A DNA stretch of 64,000 nt from Tamaricihabitans halophyticus (GTDB taxonomy: Bacteria > Actinomycetota > Actinomycetes > Mycobacteriales > Pseudonocardiaceae), in assembly GCF_004340875.1 (NCBI RefSeq), contig NZ_SLXQ01000011.1, forward strand, positions 1 through 64,000. The letters run 5' to 3'. Below are positions 1 to 8,394 of the stretch, in pieces. Under the pieces are notes generated by a model that had not been told where the DNA came from, made no database searches, and saw only the letters and a program-made list of their open reading frames with translations. Position 1 is the first letter of the stretch. Every line of letters begins with the position of its first letter. Both the position numbers and the translations under genes were made by a program.

Positions 1-41
1 ACCAGCTGATCACCGAACCGGGCACAGTCCTCCTGAAACGA

Positions 42-85
42 CATGATCGCCGCAACCTCTCATCGAGAGTGTTGCGACGATCATG
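42..85. repeat. Long imperfect inverted repeat (hairpin) downstream of rpsA
   Basis: A 20-base left arm (42-61) pairs with a 21-base right arm (65-85) around a 3-base loop, with one mismatch and one bulge. It lies beyond the rpsA stop and its adjacent palindrome. There is no T-run on either side, so a classical terminator is not clear. It may terminate a gene lying left of the window or be an intergenic repeat. I see no gene in 1-170. Confidence 0.6.
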
Positions 86-134
86 TGAACCCGCCTCTTC
101 CCGGTCGGGCGTTTCGTGTATGTCGCGGTGATCC

Positions 135-160
135 CGTTCAGCCGGGTACCCGGCTGAACG
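135..160 (-). terminator. Perfect 26-bp palindrome after rpsA, probable terminator
   Basis: The 12-base arms CGTTCAGCCGGG and CCCGGCTGAACG meet around a central TA, giving a perfect palindrome that begins 10 bases past the rpsA stop codon. No U-tract follows, which is common for hairpin terminators in high-GC actinobacteria. Confidence 0.55.
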
Positions 161-170
161 GGTCTGCCGA

Positions 171-1688
171 TCAGAGACCGCCGGAGAGCTTCTCCCGCAG
201 AGCCGCGAGCTGCTCATCGCTGGCCAGCGAACCGCCCGTGCTCTGCGCGGCGTCCGCCACACCGGCACTGGAGGCGTAGTTCTGCTCGCCCTCGCCACCT
301 TCCTCGGCAGCGGACTCGCCCGCCTGCGCGGCAGCCTCGGCGTCCGCCTCGGCCGCCTTGGCAACCTGCTTCATGTGCTGCTCGTAGCGAGCGTGCGCCT
401 CCCCGTACTGGCGCTCCCACTCCTCACGCTGCTTGTCGTAGCCTTCCTGCCACTCCTGCGTGTCGGGGTCGAAGCCCTCGGGGTAGATGTAGTTGCCCTC
501 GTTGTCGTACTCGGCGGCCATCCCGTACTGCGTCGGGTCGAACTCCGAGTCCGGAGTGAAGCCCTCGTTGGCTTGCTTGAGCGAGAGCGAAATCCGCCGA
601 CGCTCGAGGTCGATGTCGATGACCTTGACCATGACATCCCCGCCGACCTGGACGACCTGCTCCGGGATCTCCACGTGGCGCTCGGCCAGCTCGGAGATGT
701 GCACCAGACCCTCGATGCCCTCGTCGACCCGAACGAACGCGCCGAACGGCACCAGCTTGGTGACCTTGCCCGGCACGATCTGACCGATCGCGTGGGTGCG
801 GGCGAACTGCCGCCACGGGTCTTCCTGGGTGGCCTTCAGCGACAGCGAGACGCGCTCCCGGTCCATGTCGACCTCGAGCACCTCGACCGTGACTTCCTGG
901 CCAACCTCGACAACCTCGGACGGGTGGTCGATGTGCTTCCAGGACAGCTCGGACACGTGCACCAGACCGTCCACGCCACCGAGGTCCACGAAGGCACCGA
1001 AGTTGACGATCGAGGACACGACGCCCTTGCGGACCTGGCCCTTCTGCAGCTGGTTGAGGAACTCGCTGCGCACCTCGGACTGGGTCTGCTCCAGCCAAGC
1101 GCGCCGGGAAAGCACCACGTTGTTGCGGTTCTTGTCCAGCTCGATGATCTTGGCCTCGAGCTCGCGGCCGACATACGGCTGCAGATCGCGAACCCTGCGC
1201 ATTTCGACAAGCGAGGCGGGCAGGAAGCCACGCAGCCCGATGTCCAGGATCAGACCGCCCTTGACGACCTCGATCACGGTCCCGCGGACCGGCTCGTCGG
1301 CCTCCTTGAGCGCCTCGATGGTGCCCCAGGCGCGCTCGTACTGAGCACGCTTCTTGGACAGGATCAGGCGGCCTTCTTTGTCCTCCTTCTGCAGAACGAG
1401 GGCTTCGACCTCGTCGCCGACTTCGACAACCTCAGCCGGATCCACATCGTGCTTGATCGACAGTTCCCGCGAGGGGATGACACCCTCGGTCTTGTAGCCG
1501 ATGTCTAGCAGCACTTCGTCGCGATCGACCTTGACGATAGTGCCCTCAACGATATCTCCGTCGTTGAAGTACTTGATGGTCTTGTCGATGGCGGCGAGGA
1601 AATCCTCCTCCGTCCCGACGTCATTGATGGCGACCTGTTGGATGGTCTGCGCGGGCGCAGTCGGGACAGCGGTGGTGTCGGTGGGCAT
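171..1688 (-). CDS. rpsA: 30S ribosomal protein S1
   Basis: The protein has 505 residues and is the mRNA-binding S1 protein of the small ribosomal subunit. Four S1 RNA-binding repeats are visible, roughly at residues 43-112, 130-195, 215-283 and 300-370. A long acidic Glu/Ala-rich tail follows and ends in EQLAALREKL, as in mycobacterial RpsA. I chose the ATG at 1688 because the protein then begins MPTDTTAVP, as family members do. The reading frame stays open to 2207, but that extension has no S1 character. The gene is divergent from the methyltransferase at 2045. Its nearness to polA and pdtaR matches the mycobacterial arrangement. Confidence 0.98.
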   Translation of the reverse strand: MPTDTTAVPTAPAQTIQQVAINDVGTEEDFLAAIDKTIKYFNDGDIVEGTIVKVDRDEVLLDIGYKTEGVIPSRELSIKHDVDPAEVVEVGDEVEALVLQKEDKEGRLILSKKRAQYERAWGTIEALKEADEPVRGTVIEVVKGGLILDIGLRGFLPASLVEMRRVRDLQPYVGRELEAKIIELDKNRNNVVLSRRAWLEQTQSEVRSEFLNQLQKGQVRKGVVSSIVNFGAFVDLGGVDGLVHVSELSWKHIDHPSEVVEVGQEVTVEVLEVDMDRERVSLSLKATQEDPWRQFARTHAIGQIVPGKVTKLVPFGAFVRVDEGIEGLVHISELAERHVEIPEQVVQVGGDVMVKVIDIDLERRRISLSLKQANEGFTPDSEFDPTQYGMAAEYDNEGNYIYPEGFDPDTQEWQEGYDKQREEWERQYGEAHARYEQHMKQVAKAAEADAEAAAQAGESAAEEGGEGEQNYASSAGVADAAQSTGGSLASDEQLAALREKLSGGL

Positions 1689-2044
1689 TGGGTAGGTGGC
1701 TCCGGTACGGATTGGCTTAGTTGGCAGTTGTGTATCTGTGCACCGTGGGTTACCGAGGCCGTCGAGGCTGCCGACACACGCCGACAACGGTGGCGAAAAT
1801 TCGCGAGGATCGCTGAGATCGCTGCCGATGCCGCCGGTACGCGAGCCGAAACTCTCGGCATTTGGTGAACAAGCCACCAGTATACCGAACCAGGCCGACG
1901 CGTAACCCACTGCGCGGGCGGTATCGTACGCGCCCAGGTGATCAGTAGGCAAACCCGGGGTCGTGGTCACGGCCGCATGACGCCCTGCACAGCCAACCCG
2001 CCAATCCCAGAACAGTCGAGTACGAAAGACGGTGTCCACCCGAC
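1689..2044. other. Divergent intergenic region between rpsA and the methyltransferase gene
   Basis: About 356 bases without a supportable gene. It holds the rpsA leader and a candidate promoter near 1879. No riboswitch-like structure or repeat was recognised. The methyltransferase start at 2045 has no obvious Shine-Dalgarno sequence. Confidence 0.5.
1879..1905 (-). promoter_or_regulatory. Candidate rpsA promoter
   Basis: On the minus strand a TATACT -10 hexamer (1879-1884) lies about 190 bases upstream of the rpsA start. A weak TTACGC (1900-1905) sits 15 bases further upstream as a possible -35. If used, the rpsA mRNA would have a long leader that could host autoregulation. The assignment rests on hexamer similarity only. 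Confidence 0.4.
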
Positions 2045-2893
2045 GTGGCTGACCCGCATGCCTCGGATAACCCGCACCACGGCGCCGAACTGCACCTTGG
2101 CACGGTCGGCCCGGCCACCCGCGACGTCTCCGCCGCGGAAACCACACGCGCGACGGCCGCGTGGTGGGACGCGGACGCGGATGATTACCAAGCCACCCAT
2201 GGCGCATTCCTCGGCGCCGCCGACTTCGTCTGGTGCCCGGAGGGACTCACGGAGACGGAGGCCGGGCTGCTCGGCCCGGTCGACGGCAGGGATGTTCTCG
2301 AGGTCGGCTGCGGTTCCGGATCCTGTGCCCGATGGTTGGCCGACCATGGCGCCAGAGCCGTCGGACTCGATCTCTCCGCCGGCATGCTCCGACATGCGCA
2401 CGCCGGCAATATCGAGACTGGACTCGCCGTTCCGCTGATTCGGGCAACCGCCGAGCAGCTGCCATTCGGCACGGACAGCTTCGACCTCGCCTGCTCGGCT
2501 TTCGGCGCGATCCCGTTCGTCGCACGGCTGGAGCGGACCTTCGCCGAGATCGCTCGGGTACTGCGTCCCGGCGGGCGCTGGGTTTTCGCGGTCACCCATC
2601 CGATGCGCTGGATCTTTCCCGATGATCCAGGACCAACCGGATTGACCGCAGCCGTGTCGTACTTCGACCGCACGCCATACGTCGAGGTGGACGCCGAGGG
2701 CAGAGCGACCTACGTGGAACACCACCGAACCCTTGGCGACTACGTCCGCGCCCTGCACGAATCCGGCCTGCGGCTGGTGGACCTCATCGAGCCGGAGTGG
2801 CCGGCCGGCCATACCCGGATCTGGGGCCAGTGGAGCCCCCTGCGCGGCAAGCTCTTTCCCGGTACCGCGATTTTCTGCGCTACCGTGCGGTGA
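2045..2893 (+). CDS. Class I SAM-dependent methyltransferase
   Basis: A 282-residue Rossmann-fold methyltransferase. The SAM-binding glycine motif VLEVGCGSGS lies near residues 80-90, followed by the acidic motif GLDLSAG and the downstream FDLACSAFGAI stretch typical of Methyltransf_11 proteins. The substrate cannot be read from the sequence. The GTG start at 2045 gives a slightly long N-terminal tail. The stop codon overlaps the start of the next gene by one base (TGATG), so the two are probably translationally coupled. Actinobacterial relatives often sit beside rpsA or polA without a known role. Confidence 0.85.
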   Translation: MADPHASDNPHHGAELHLGTVGPATRDVSAAETTRATAAWWDADADDYQATHGAFLGAADFVWCPEGLTETEAGLLGPVDGRDVLEVGCGSGSCARWLADHGARAVGLDLSAGMLRHAHAGNIETGLAVPLIRATAEQLPFGTDSFDLACSAFGAIPFVARLERTFAEIARVLRPGGRWVFAVTHPMRWIFPDDPGPTGLTAAVSYFDRTPYVEVDAEGRATYVEHHRTLGDYVRALHESGLRLVDLIEPEWPAGHTRIWGQWSPLRGKLFPGTAIFCATVR

Positions 2894-3810
2894 TGAGCAA
2901 CGGTGCCAGGGCCCTTCTCGAGGCTCAAGCGCACCGGTTCGCATCCCTGGACGCGCTGTTGCCCGGCGCGCCCGCGCCGCCCGAGGGAGACGTACTCACC
3001 GCGGCACTCGACGACGGCCGTCGGGTGGCCGGCTTGTTGCTGCACAGCACCCATGACGAGCATCAGCTCAGCAGCCTGTGGTCGGCGCGCCGGGTCTGGG
3101 AGCTGCACCCATTGACTGGCGACACCGGGCGGCGCGGCATGGATGCGTTACTGCGCGCCTGGCGTGGCCGGCTGGACCGGACCCCGGAGACGCAGGGCGA
3201 TACCGCCTGCGTCATCACCTGGCCGAGCAGGGACATCGCCGCCGCAAGGGCGCTGCTCGACCATGGCATGGTGCCCCTGTCGGTGTTGGCGATCCGGACG
3301 GAACCAGCACCGGAGCCCGACCCGTCCCCGGTGACCGTACGCCTGGCCGAACCGGATGACCTTGCCGCCGTCGTCGACCTGACGATGATCGAGCTGCACT
3401 ACTCCGCGCTGGTCGGGCCGAGCACCGTGCGCGCGAACGCCGCGGAACTCAAACGGGACCATTACCGGCATCGCCTGGAACGTGAGGAGCCAGTGTGGCT
3501 GGCCGAACGGGACGGGGTGCCCGTCGGCATCGCTGACTGCACCGTGTCCACTATCGACTTCGAAGCCATCCTGCCAAGGGGACGCTGGGGACACGTCAAC
3601 ACGGTGTCCACTCACCCGGACGTCCGGGGCGGCGGCGTCGGCCGACGACTCATGGCGCAAGCACACATCGATCTGCAACGTCGCGGCGTGCGCGGCAGCT
3701 ACCTCTATTACAACCTCGCCAATCCATTGTCCTCGGTGTTCTGGCCGCAGCAACACTATCGTCCACTGTGGACAATCTGGGAAGCGCGACCGGCCAGCGC
3801 GCTGCGCTAG
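2893..3810 (+). CDS. GNAT-family N-acetyltransferase
   Basis: A 305-residue protein whose C-terminal half is a GNAT domain. The acetyl-CoA pyrophosphate-binding signature RGGGVGRRLM follows the VNTVSTHPDV beta strand, and the domain closes with a NPLSSVFW segment. The N-terminal half (about 1-140) is not obviously catalytic and may be a degenerate second GNAT fold. The ATG at 2893 overlaps the preceding stop. The frame is open further upstream, but that part lies inside the methyltransferase. The acetyl acceptor is unknown. Confidence 0.75.
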   Translation: MSNGARALLEAQAHRFASLDALLPGAPAPPEGDVLTAALDDGRRVAGLLLHSTHDEHQLSSLWSARRVWELHPLTGDTGRRGMDALLRAWRGRLDRTPETQGDTACVITWPSRDIAAARALLDHGMVPLSVLAIRTEPAPEPDPSPVTVRLAEPDDLAAVVDLTMIELHYSALVGPSTVRANAAELKRDHYRHRLEREEPVWLAERDGVPVGIADCTVSTIDFEAILPRGRWGHVNTVSTHPDVRGGGVGRRLMAQAHIDLQRRGVRGSYLYYNLANPLSSVFWPQQHYRPLWTIWEARPASALR

Positions 3811-3885
3811 ATCTCGCACTCACTCGATCGAGCGACCTACCTCTCAATCGACTTGCTTGTTCAGCGAACCAGTAGCAGTCTTTAG

Positions 3886-3899
3886 ACTGACTGGTCAGT
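3886..3899. promoter_or_regulatory. Palindromic operator candidate for the TetR regulator
   Basis: ACTGAC-TG-GTCAGT is a perfect 14-base inverted repeat just upstream of the ribosome binding site (AAGGAGG, 3902-3908) of the three-gene unit that ends with a TetR gene. A TAGACT -10-like hexamer (3883-3888) overlaps it. Position and symmetry suit autorepression by the TetR protein; this is inferred, not shown. Confidence 0.55.
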
Positions 3900-3913
3900 T
3901 CAAGGAGGCGGCG

Positions 3914-4624
3914 ATGCGGATCAGCGTGGAACGGGCGTCCGTACAGGGCGCGCACGGGCCACTGCTTACCGCGACCTCGCTCGAGGTCAGCACGGGCGAG
4001 GTGGCGATCGTCAGCGGCGATACCGGCCATACCGCGCTGGGGCTGGTGCTCGCGGGACGACTCTCGCCAGGCAGCGGCGTTGCTGGTTGGCGGGCCACGC
4101 CACACGCCGCCCCGGATCACCGAGCGCTGCGTACGCGGGTCGCGCTGATTGACGCGCCCGGTGTCAGTGAACCGGATGACGGGCTGCGACTACGCGATGT
4201 CGTCGCTGAAGAGCTGGCACACGCGCGCACCGCCGCCGGACGCCGCGCCGTCACGCGCTGGTTGGTCAACCAGCAGCTGACCGAACATGCCGATACCCGG
4301 ATGGACAACCTGCCCGCAAGCGTCCGGATCAGTGCGCTCGTTGAGCTTGTCACCGCCCGCGCGAGCACCCGAGTACTCGTACTCGACCAACCTGATCGGC
4401 ACCTGTCCGAGCCAGCTGGCTGGCTACCGCTGGCACTACGACATGCGCGGCATGGATTCGCGTTCATCGTACTGTGCCGGCCGAACACGGCCGCGCTGCT
4501 GCCGTTTCCCGCCGCGCGAATCGGCTCCACCGCGCAACCCGAGCCAACCGACCTGCGGCTCACCGACGCATCCAGGACCACCGCGACGGGCGTTCCAGCT
4601 GACGCGGAAAGCGACTCCCGATGA
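3914..4624 (+). CDS. Degenerate ABC-transporter ATP-binding-like protein (probable pseudo-ATPase)
   Basis: A 236-residue protein with the length and layout of an ABC ATPase subunit, but every nucleotide motif is altered. The Walker A position reads SGDTGHTAL (34-42) and lacks the GK[S/T]. The signature position reads NLPASV (132-137) instead of LSGGQ. Walker B reads VLVLDQP with Gln at 159 in place of the catalytic Glu. It probably does not hydrolyse ATP in the usual way and may be a structural or regulatory partner of the membrane protein encoded next. A strong AAGGAGG precedes the ATG. The stop overlaps the next start (ATGA). Confidence 0.7.
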   Translation: MRISVERASVQGAHGPLLTATSLEVSTGEVAIVSGDTGHTALGLVLAGRLSPGSGVAGWRATPHAAPDHRALRTRVALIDAPGVSEPDDGLRLRDVVAEELAHARTAAGRRAVTRWLVNQQLTEHADTRMDNLPASVRISALVELVTARASTRVLVLDQPDRHLSEPAGWLPLALRHARHGFAFIVLCRPNTAALLPFPAARIGSTAQPEPTDLRLTDASRTTATGVPADAESDSR

Positions 4625-6474
4625 ACACTCTCCGACTCGCCCGTAACGAGTTCCGCCGGATTACCGCGGGCAGGTTGCCGAAGCTGGCCGTGCTCGCGCT
4701 GATCCTGGTGCCCCTGCTGTACGGCGCGTTGTATCTGTACGCGAACGCGGACCCCTACGACCGACTGGATCGGGTACCCGCGGCACTGGTCGTCGCCGAT
4801 CGCGGCGCCGACGGCGCTGACGGCGAACACACCAATGCTGGCCAGCGCATCGCCGATCAGCTGATCGAATCCGGCGCTTTCGAATGGCACCGGGTCTCCG
4901 AGTCCGAAGCGCAGATCGGGGTACGCGAGGGTCAGTACACGTTCGCGCTGACCGTGCCCCGCGACTTCACCGCGGCCCTGTACTCCTCGGCCGATTTCCA
5001 GCCGCGTACCGGAACCCTGCAGTTAACCACCAACGACGCGAATAACTACCTTGCCGGAACGATCGCCGACAAGCTGGGCAGCGAGATCCGCAAATCGGTC
5101 GCGAGCGAGGTGGGCACCCAGGCGGCCGACCAGTTTCTTGCTGGTTTCGGCACGATCCACCAACAAGTCAGCAAGGCGAGTCAGGGAGCTGTCGAACTCA
5201 CCAAGGGCGCGGGAAAACTGAGCCAGGGCACCACCGACTTGCTCGGCGGTAGCGAACGGCTGGCCGGCGGTCTACAGACCCTGCAAGACAAGACGGCCGA
5301 CCTCCCGGGACAGAGCGAGCGGCTGGCCGAAGGGGCACGCCAGGTAGCCGCTGGCAACGAGCGGGTGGCACAAGCGGGCAATGAACTCGCGGGCACCACC
5401 CAGCAACTCGTGAACCGGCTGGACGGGATGCCGGACCGGATCGCGGAGCGGTTGCGCGCGGCCGGAGTCGCCGAGGCCGACGTGCAGCAGGTGCTCACTG
5501 AGCTCGGTCAGTTGCACACGCCGATCGCCGAGGCCAACGGGAAGGTGCAGGACACCGCCGGCCAGCTACGCACCCTCGCCAACGGCGCGGAGCAGGTATC
5601 CAGCGGCGCCGACCAACTCGCTGGTTCCGCCCCCGAACTCACCAACGGCATCAGTACCGCCAGTTCCGGCGCCGATGAGCTACTTGCCGGCGCCCGCAAG
5701 TTGGACACCGGCGCGGGAGACCTGCACGACGGTAGTACCGAGCTACGTAATGGGTTGCGTGACGGCCTCAAGGAGATCCCGAATCCGGATGAGCAAACTC
5801 GCGAGGACACCGCGAACACCATCGGTGATCCGGTCGGCGTGCAGACCACCGGTCAAGCCAGCGCCGGCAGTTACGGTGCCGGACTCGCGCCCTTCTTCCT
5901 CTCGCTTGCCGCCTGGATCGGCGCGTTCGTGCTTTTCCTCTTACTGCGGCCGCTGTCCAGTCGCGCGCTCGCCGCCGGTCAGCCTGCCTGGCGGGTGGCA
6001 CTCGCCGGCTGGTTCCCCGCCGCGCTCCTCGGGCTCTGCCAGGTAGTCGTGATGTTCGCGGTGGTCGTCTGGCTCGTCGGCATCACCCCGGCGCATCCCA
6101 TCCAGGCACTCGGCGTGCTTGCGCTCGCCTCGCTTGCGTTTACCGCGATCCTGCACGCGCTGAATGCCGCACTCGGCGCGGTAGGCAAGTTCCTCGGTCT
6201 GCTGATCCTGATCCTGCAGCTGGTCAGCGCCGGCGGCACGTTCCCGTGGCAGACCATCCCCGACGCCCTGCAACCATTGCACCAGGTGTTGCCGATGGGC
6301 TACGTCGTACATGGGCTACGGCACACGTTGTACGCGGGGGCGAGCATGGATATTGGCGGCGATATCGCGGTGCTGATCGCCTATCTGATCGGCGCGCTGG
6401 CACTGACCACGGCCGCGGCCTACCGCCAACGAGTATGGACACCGAGCAAACTCAAACCGGAACTGGTGCTATGA
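4621..6474 (+). CDS. YhgE/Pip-family membrane protein (ABC-2-type permease-like)
   Basis: A 617-residue membrane protein. One N-terminal transmembrane helix (about 22-43) is followed by the conserved segment LYLYANADPYDRLD typical of YhgE/Pip. Next comes a long extracytoplasmic stretch (about 45-415) rich in heptad-like repeats such as SGADQLA and TGAGDL, then about five C-terminal helices of the ABC2_membrane type. Family members include phage infection protein of lactococci and EsaA-like proteins; actinobacterial homologues are often called YhgE/Pip domain-containing exporters. It is coupled by overlaps to the degenerate ATPase upstream and the TetR gene downstream. Confidence 0.85.
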   Translation: MNTLRLARNEFRRITAGRLPKLAVLALILVPLLYGALYLYANADPYDRLDRVPAALVVADRGADGADGEHTNAGQRIADQLIESGAFEWHRVSESEAQIGVREGQYTFALTVPRDFTAALYSSADFQPRTGTLQLTTNDANNYLAGTIADKLGSEIRKSVASEVGTQAADQFLAGFGTIHQQVSKASQGAVELTKGAGKLSQGTTDLLGGSERLAGGLQTLQDKTADLPGQSERLAEGARQVAAGNERVAQAGNELAGTTQQLVNRLDGMPDRIAERLRAAGVAEADVQQVLTELGQLHTPIAEANGKVQDTAGQLRTLANGAEQVSSGADQLAGSAPELTNGISTASSGADELLAGARKLDTGAGDLHDGSTELRNGLRDGLKEIPNPDEQTREDTANTIGDPVGVQTTGQASAGSYGAGLAPFFLSLAAWIGAFVLFLLLRPLSSRALAAGQPAWRVALAGWFPAALLGLCQVVVMFAVVVWLVGITPAHPIQALGVLALASLAFTAILHALNAALGAVGKFLGLLILILQLVSAGGTFPWQTIPDALQPLHQVLPMGYVVHGLRHTLYAGASMDIGGDIAVLIAYLIGALALTTAAAYRQRVWTPSKLKPELVL

Positions 6475-7064
6475 CGACATCGTCCACCGAACGTACCGCC
6501 GCAACCAAGCGCAAGCTTTTCGAGGCCACGCTTGACCTGATCGGCACCCGGGGGCTCGGCACGGTCACCGTCGACGAGATCGCCACACGCGCGGGCGTAG
6601 CGAAAGGCACCGTCTACTACAACTTCGGCAGCAAGGACGCGCTCATTGAAGCGTTGTTGCGCTATGGCGTCGCGCTACTTGCCGACCGGCTCCGGCACGG
6701 CGCGGGGGACGCCGAGCACGCGATTGAGTCCATTGTGGATGCAATGCTTGGCTTTATCGAGGAGTTCCCCAGTTTCGCCCAATTGCTCGTCGGCGAGCTG
6801 TGGCGGACACCTGGGCAGTGGCATGCCACCTTGGCATTGCTACGAGCCGATGTCGTGTCGATCATCAAGGATCAGGTCCAGCACAGTGTTCGCCTCGGCC
6901 GGATTCCCGACTCGGTTGATCCGGCCACCGCATCCGCCGCCCTGTTCGGCACCGTACTGGTCATCGCCTTGGATTGGCGGGTCTTTCAGCCGGATCGCAC
7001 GCGGGCAGAGGTACGCGACGGGATCATGGTTCTGATCAGTGGCCTGCGTGGTGCCCTGGCATGA
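6471..7064 (+). CDS. TetR/AcrR-family transcriptional regulator
   Basis: A 197-residue repressor-type protein with an N-terminal helix-turn-helix (about 33-52, TVDEIATRAGVAKGTVYYNF) and a C-terminal ligand-binding domain. The ATG at 6471 overlaps the stop of the YhgE/Pip gene (ATGA), so it is the last gene of the three-gene unit. The likely target is the ACTGAC/GTCAGT palindrome at 3886-3899 ahead of the first gene. The inducer is unknown. The gene converges on the next one with a 31-base gap. Confidence 0.92.
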   Translation: MTTSSTERTAATKRKLFEATLDLIGTRGLGTVTVDEIATRAGVAKGTVYYNFGSKDALIEALLRYGVALLADRLRHGAGDAEHAIESIVDAMLGFIEEFPSFAQLLVGELWRTPGQWHATLALLRADVVSIIKDQVQHSVRLGRIPDSVDPATASAALFGTVLVIALDWRVFQPDRTRAEVRDGIMVLISGLRGALA

Positions 7065-7095
7065 CGGCGGCTATCCCCGTGACGTCGCCGTAGGA

Positions 7096-7662
7096 TCACG
7101 CCATCGCGGCCGACTGCTGTCGCTCCCCGATCTGATGCACCGAGGAGGGCAGCTCGGCAACTGCCCGCCGCACCGCGGCGGCTACCCCATCGGTCACTTC
7201 GGCATGCGTCAGTCCACGAACGGCCGCGCCCTGGGCGGCGAACAACAATTGCACACGTTGGCTGGGACGAGCCGGGAACCACTGCTCGGGGACCGCGTCC
7301 GCGGGATCGCCAGAGTCACAGCCATACACTTCCACCACCGGCGCATCGTCTGCGAGTAACGGTGCCACGGCATCCAGGACCGCGTCCCGGTAGATCGCGT
7401 GTAACCAGGCGATCAGTAGATCAGCAGGGCCGTCGAGCGCCCTGGCCGCACCATCCGCGAGTCGGCGCGGCTCCGCCCAGCTCGCCTCCACCCACAGGGC
7501 TTTGCCCGCCGGCGCGGTCGACTCCCTTGGCCGACTGGGTCGCACCGGAAGGGGACAGTACCGCCTGCTCGGTAGCACAACCCGCCAACCGTCCGCGACG
7601 AGCAGCTCCGCGCATCGCGTCAACATTCCGGAACCACTCAGAATCAGCGCACGTTTGGGCAT
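7096..7662 (-). CDS. Small Rossmann-fold protein, short-chain-dehydrogenase-like
   Basis: A 188-residue protein that begins with a beta-strand and glycine turn (ALILSGSGML, residues 5-14), as in NAD(P)-binding Rossmann domains. It lacks a recognisable YxxxK active site, so catalysis is doubtful. Similar short proteins in Gram-positive bacteria are annotated only as hypothetical or SDR-like. I chose the ATG at 7662, where the fold starts; a GTG at 7680 in frame would add six residues. Confidence 0.55.
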   Translation of the reverse strand: MPKRALILSGSGMLTRCAELLVADGWRVVLPSRRYCPLPVRPSRPRESTAPAGKALWVEASWAEPRRLADGAARALDGPADLLIAWLHAIYRDAVLDAVAPLLADDAPVVEVYGCDSGDPADAVPEQWFPARPSQRVQLLFAAQGAAVRGLTHAEVTDGVAAAVRRAVAELPSSVHQIGERQQSAAMA

Positions 7663-7731
7663 GTGATCCACGTTACTCACCGGTGCAACCGGTGCGCCCC
7701 CGCCGATCGATGGCTATTCGCTCGTGGCGCG

Positions 7732-8394
7732 CTACTCGGCGCCGGGAACGGTGGTCTCCGGGTGGCCAAACCGGTCGTAATGCAGTACCGATTCCACCGG
7801 AGTACGGCTACGCCAGCCGTGCCGCTCCAGGTCTGGCTTCTCCTGCAGCTGCGTCACCGGACCAAGGCACAGCCAGGCCACCGGCCGCACCTGGTCTGGT
7901 ATGCCAAGCAGCTCGCGCAGGAACGCTTCCTCGAAGAAGCTCACCCAGCCAACGCCGAACCCTTCCGCGGTCGCCGCCAACCAGAGATTCTGGATTGCCA
8001 GGCATACCGAATAGAGCCCGGTATCGGCGATGGTGTGCCGTCCGAGCACGGCCGGTCCGCCCCTGCTGGCGTCATAGGTCACCACGACTGACAGGCTCGA
8101 CTCGAGGATTCCCTCGATCTTGACCCGTGCGAAGGTACTCGCCCGCTCCCCTTCGAGCTCGGCCGCGAAGCGCTGCCCACAGGACCGGACATGTTCCCGG
8201 AACTCCGACCGCAGACCCCGGTCGCGCACCAGGATGAAGTCCCATGGCTGCGACATGCCCACGCTCGGCGCGGCATGCGCCGCCTCGAGCATTCGGCGCA
8301 GCACCGCCCCGTCCACTGGTTCGCCGGTGAACTCGGCACGCACATCGCGCCGCTGGTGCAGCACCTGGTAAAAGGCATCAATGGGGTCCGCCAT
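7732..8394 (-). CDS. bluB: 5,6-dimethylbenzimidazole synthase (BluB)
   Basis: A 220-residue nitroreductase-fold flavoprotein. BluB cleaves reduced FMN with oxygen to make 5,6-dimethylbenzimidazole, the lower ligand of cobalamin. The N-terminal HQRRDVRAEF and the following SVGMSQPWDFILVR are hallmark BluB stretches, as is the GFGVGWVSFF segment. The length fits the family. The ATG overlaps the polA stop (ATGA on the minus strand), so translation is coupled to polA. No other cobalamin gene is visible in the window. Confidence 0.9.
   Translation of the reverse strand: MADPIDAFYQVLHQRRDVRAEFTGEPVDGAVLRRMLEAAHAAPSVGMSQPWDFILVRDRGLRSEFREHVRSCGQRFAAELEGERASTFARVKIEGILESSLSVVVTYDASRGGPAVLGRHTIADTGLYSVCLAIQNLWLAATAEGFGVGWVSFFEEAFLRELLGIPDQVRPVAWLCLGPVTQLQEKPDLERHGWRSRTPVESVLHYDRFGHPETTVPGAE

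Noticed and set aside
375-1508. Long plus-strand frame inside rpsA
   Set aside because: It mirrors the acidic S1 gene on the opposite strand; its composition is a codon-bias shadow.
1689-2207. A longer rpsA product
   Set aside because: The extra 173 residues are Arg-rich noise with no S1 character; the ATG at 1688 matches the family start.
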